43,950 nucleotides of DNA from Mesostigma viride (taxonomy: Eukaryota; Streptophyta; Mesostigmatophyceae; Mesostigmatales; Mesostigmataceae), in NCBI GenBank assembly GCA_009746045.1, contig RPFO01000919.1, positions 1 to 43,950 on the forward strand, given 5' to 3'. Position 1 is the first letter of the stretch. Every line of letters starts with the position of its first letter. Made by a program: the position numbers and the translations under genes. Shown here one piece after another: positions 42,188-43,950 of this stretch. The notes beneath the pieces are model-generated. The model was not told the origin of the DNA. It worked only from the letters and a program-made list of their open reading frames with translations, and did no database searches.

Positions 42188-42613
42188 TCAAGCCTGAAGA
42201 GGTGGATAGCAGATACTAGCCTGGAAGAAGGTTACAGGGGCAATTAAGCGAGCGGAACAACCAGCATACACCCTACAAGCGTACCGCACAATGTCCTCCT
42301 GCAATTGTCGTGCAGATCTTCCCAATGCCGAGCAAGACATCTCCACTGCTCTCATGGCGATTGCAAATGCTTCATGGCCGCTGACATCTCCACTGCTCTC
42401 ATGGCGATTGCAAATGCTTGATGCCGCACCTGCTGTTACAGCAGAAAAGCTTCCTCCTGGGCGAGGCACCTGACTGGAACCAACACACCCATTCCTTGGC
42501 TTCACAACGTGGCCATGAACAGCATCGTGAATCTGCTTCGCCAACGCCCACACTTCAGACCCGCGCCCTGCACCGCCATGGCCAAGGCTGCACCGCTGCA
42601 ATCGATGCAGCAT
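42188..42613 (-). pseudogene. exon-like frame disrupted by a 47-bp tandem duplication
   Basis: A 141-codon open stretch ends at 42188; the end part (HEAFAIAMRAVEMSCSAL, then RQLQEDIVRYACRVYAGC) reads as normal protein. Within it, 42336-42372 is repeated at 42383-42419 (period 47 bp, not a multiple of three), so the second copy is read in another frame. The product is unrecognised. Confidence 0.3.
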
Positions 42614-42639
42614 TCACTGCCTGCGCCGCATCCATGTAC

Positions 42640-42735
42640 CTGCATGCACGAAAGCCAATCCTGGCTCGGTTATCATGGTCTTGCCCGATTCCTGCTCGGC
42701 TTCTTCTTCTTCGATGCGGTCATGCGCACTTTATA
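42640..42735 (-). CDS. candidate internal exon, acidic
   Basis: Minus-strand frame reading AHDRIEEEEAEQESGKTMIT and on to AFVHA, ending GCAG before a donor GTACAT (at 42639). The start is uncertain because an upstream TAA limits the exon. It is probably part of the same minus-strand gene as the neighbouring pieces. Confidence 0.3.
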
Positions 42736-43017
42736 CCCTTCCTCTCCAAGCACGCCTTCAGCACCTGGCTCGTGCGGTGCTGAATATGCTTCTGAAGGCG
42801 CGCCCTTCTAAACACGAAATGTTGGCAATGTATGATTCCCAAACGGCATGATAGGCACATAATCAGTCCCATTAATTGCTTTGCGGCAGTCAATGCCACC
42901 AACACCTGTTGAAAAGAAGGTTATGCGCGCTAGCGATTACCCGCGGCAAGAAGCAATCAACACCCTCGCTAACAACTGCAACCACAATGGTAATTCATGA
43001 CGGGCCACTCACGCTAC

Positions 43018-43131
43018 CTGCTCTCTCCTGATTCAATGTCTCCCCATTCTCAGGCCTCATTGTAAACCTCTCCATCTTCACATCGTCATCGTCTTCCTCT
43101 TCTCCACTCCGACGTATCCGTGTTCCTTTTC
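43018..43131 (-). CDS. candidate internal exon with acidic tract, CACTA-2 minus strand
   Basis: The acceptor TATCTTAG is followed by 114 nt ending GCAG before GTAGCG. The frame reads RIRRSGEEEDDDDVKMERFT and continues RPENGETLNQERAG. The composition is clearly protein-like and differs from the surrounding low-complexity sequence. 43132-43860 shows no feature I can support. Confidence 0.4.
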
Positions 43132-43859
43132 CTAAGATACCTGGGTTGTTCAAGTCGTATGTGCGGCGTTGGCACCTTCACAAAAATTTTGGCCGCCTCT
43201 ACCCATTACCATTTATTCGTACTATCATACATATCCAGGCGTTTGAAAAATCATTCCCTCGTTTCGAACTTCTACCCCTGGGCGTCCATGACGAGGCAGT
43301 CACGACGGGACGCAGATGCACAAAAATAAAACAAGGCGACAATCCCTTCAATCATTGACCAAAAAACAGAATACGCGCAGAACTTGGATTTCAACACCCG
43401 CACCCATTACCAGCGAGCACGGCTGGCCTGCAACCGCCATCATTTCATAACCAGAAGCCAGGGCCACACTCCATCCCGTTACCTCATCTTCCACGCACGG
43501 CTTCCGCTGCTTCCCTCTGCTCCTTTCGGCATTCCCGCCAGCAACCTCGCCTTCTCCTCGTCCAACAATCCACTAGAATAATCCCCTCTATTGGACGCCA
43601 TTCAGACGAATTTGCTAGCGTCTTTTTCACCGGCCCACAGCACACATAATCTATAGCCGCTTAATGACAACGGCCGACAACGACAACTGCTGAATAGGAG
43701 CGAAAAAGGCTTGATAACTACATTTTTATTATTTCGCTGCATTTGCTAATAGACACCGCACGTTCTCCTCACTTCTCCATTACAATATAATTATCCATCT
43801 GGCCGTGTACAGGCAAAGATCCCAAGTAACTTACTGAAAGGTATCTTACAGCATCGGAT

Positions 43860-43950
43860 CACTGGCACCTAATCTACAGGTGGTAGATTACCAACCAAGA
43901 CCCGTCGCGGTAATTTACTCTGTCGGTAAATGTACTACCAAAGATGTGCA
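43860..43950. repeat. possible right subterminal motifs of CACTA-2
   Basis: GGTAGATTACC, CGCGGTAATTTACTC and GGTAAATGTACTACC resemble the left 15-bp array unit (GGTAGTAATTTAC) in both orientations. The window ends before any TIR, so this is tentative. Confidence 0.35.

Overview
The window looks like a transposon-packed piece of a eukaryotic nuclear genome, most plausibly a green alga (chlorophycean/volvocine type). Three things point that way: several inferred gene ends carry TGTAA, the poly(A) signal typical of volvocine algae; a tyrosine-recombinase retrotransposon with split direct repeats is present; and coding segments are Pro/Ala/Ser-rich and spliced. The taxon is an inference. I saw no rRNA, tRNA or CRISPR. 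Only about 260 bp at the left edge may be non-transposon sequence.

Nearly everything can be read as nested insertions. (1) A plus-strand Ty3/gypsy chromovirus ('gypsy B') starts at 262. (2) A second copy of the same family in the opposite orientation ('gypsy A', 480-24116) inserted into the 5' LTR of B, duplicating CCTGC (475-479 and 24117-24121). (3) A 13 kb CACTA-type DNA transposon ('CACTA-1', 3633-16619, ends CACTAGGAAGGG) inserted into the last gene of gypsy A, duplicating TA. The uninterrupted site survives in gypsy B near 31650. (4) Inside CACTA-1 sits a 5.4 kb DIRS/Ngaro-like element (8181-13573) with split direct repeats and the 4-bp core TCTA at both ends and at the internal repeat junction. 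(5) At 32928 the last gene of gypsy B is itself cut by a second CACTA-like element ('CACTA-2', begins CACTATAC) that runs past the window edge.

The gypsy family is about 10.6 kb and has an unusual gene set: LTR, a small protein resembling the RNase HI / caulimovirus viroplasmin hybrid-binding domain, Gag with a CCHC knuckle, PR-RT-RNase H, an integrase with a chromodomain in a different frame behind a run of seven G, a long Pro-rich gene of unknown function in the env position, a purine tract and the second LTR. Neither copy is intact. A has an intact first ORF and zinc knuckle but a broken pol; B has intact PR-RT-RH and integrase frames but a broken first ORF, gag and third ORF.

CACTA-1 has GTGACA/GTGATA-rich subterminal repeats and traces of spliced genes that end toward each terminus. 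CACTA-2 has a 15-bp subterminal array, a convincing minus-strand terminal exon at 33566-33803, many satellites (including a perfect ATGG array of about 1.16 kb), a short LINE 3' end lodged between ATGG repeats, and exon-like pieces on the minus strand at 41.2-43.1 kb.
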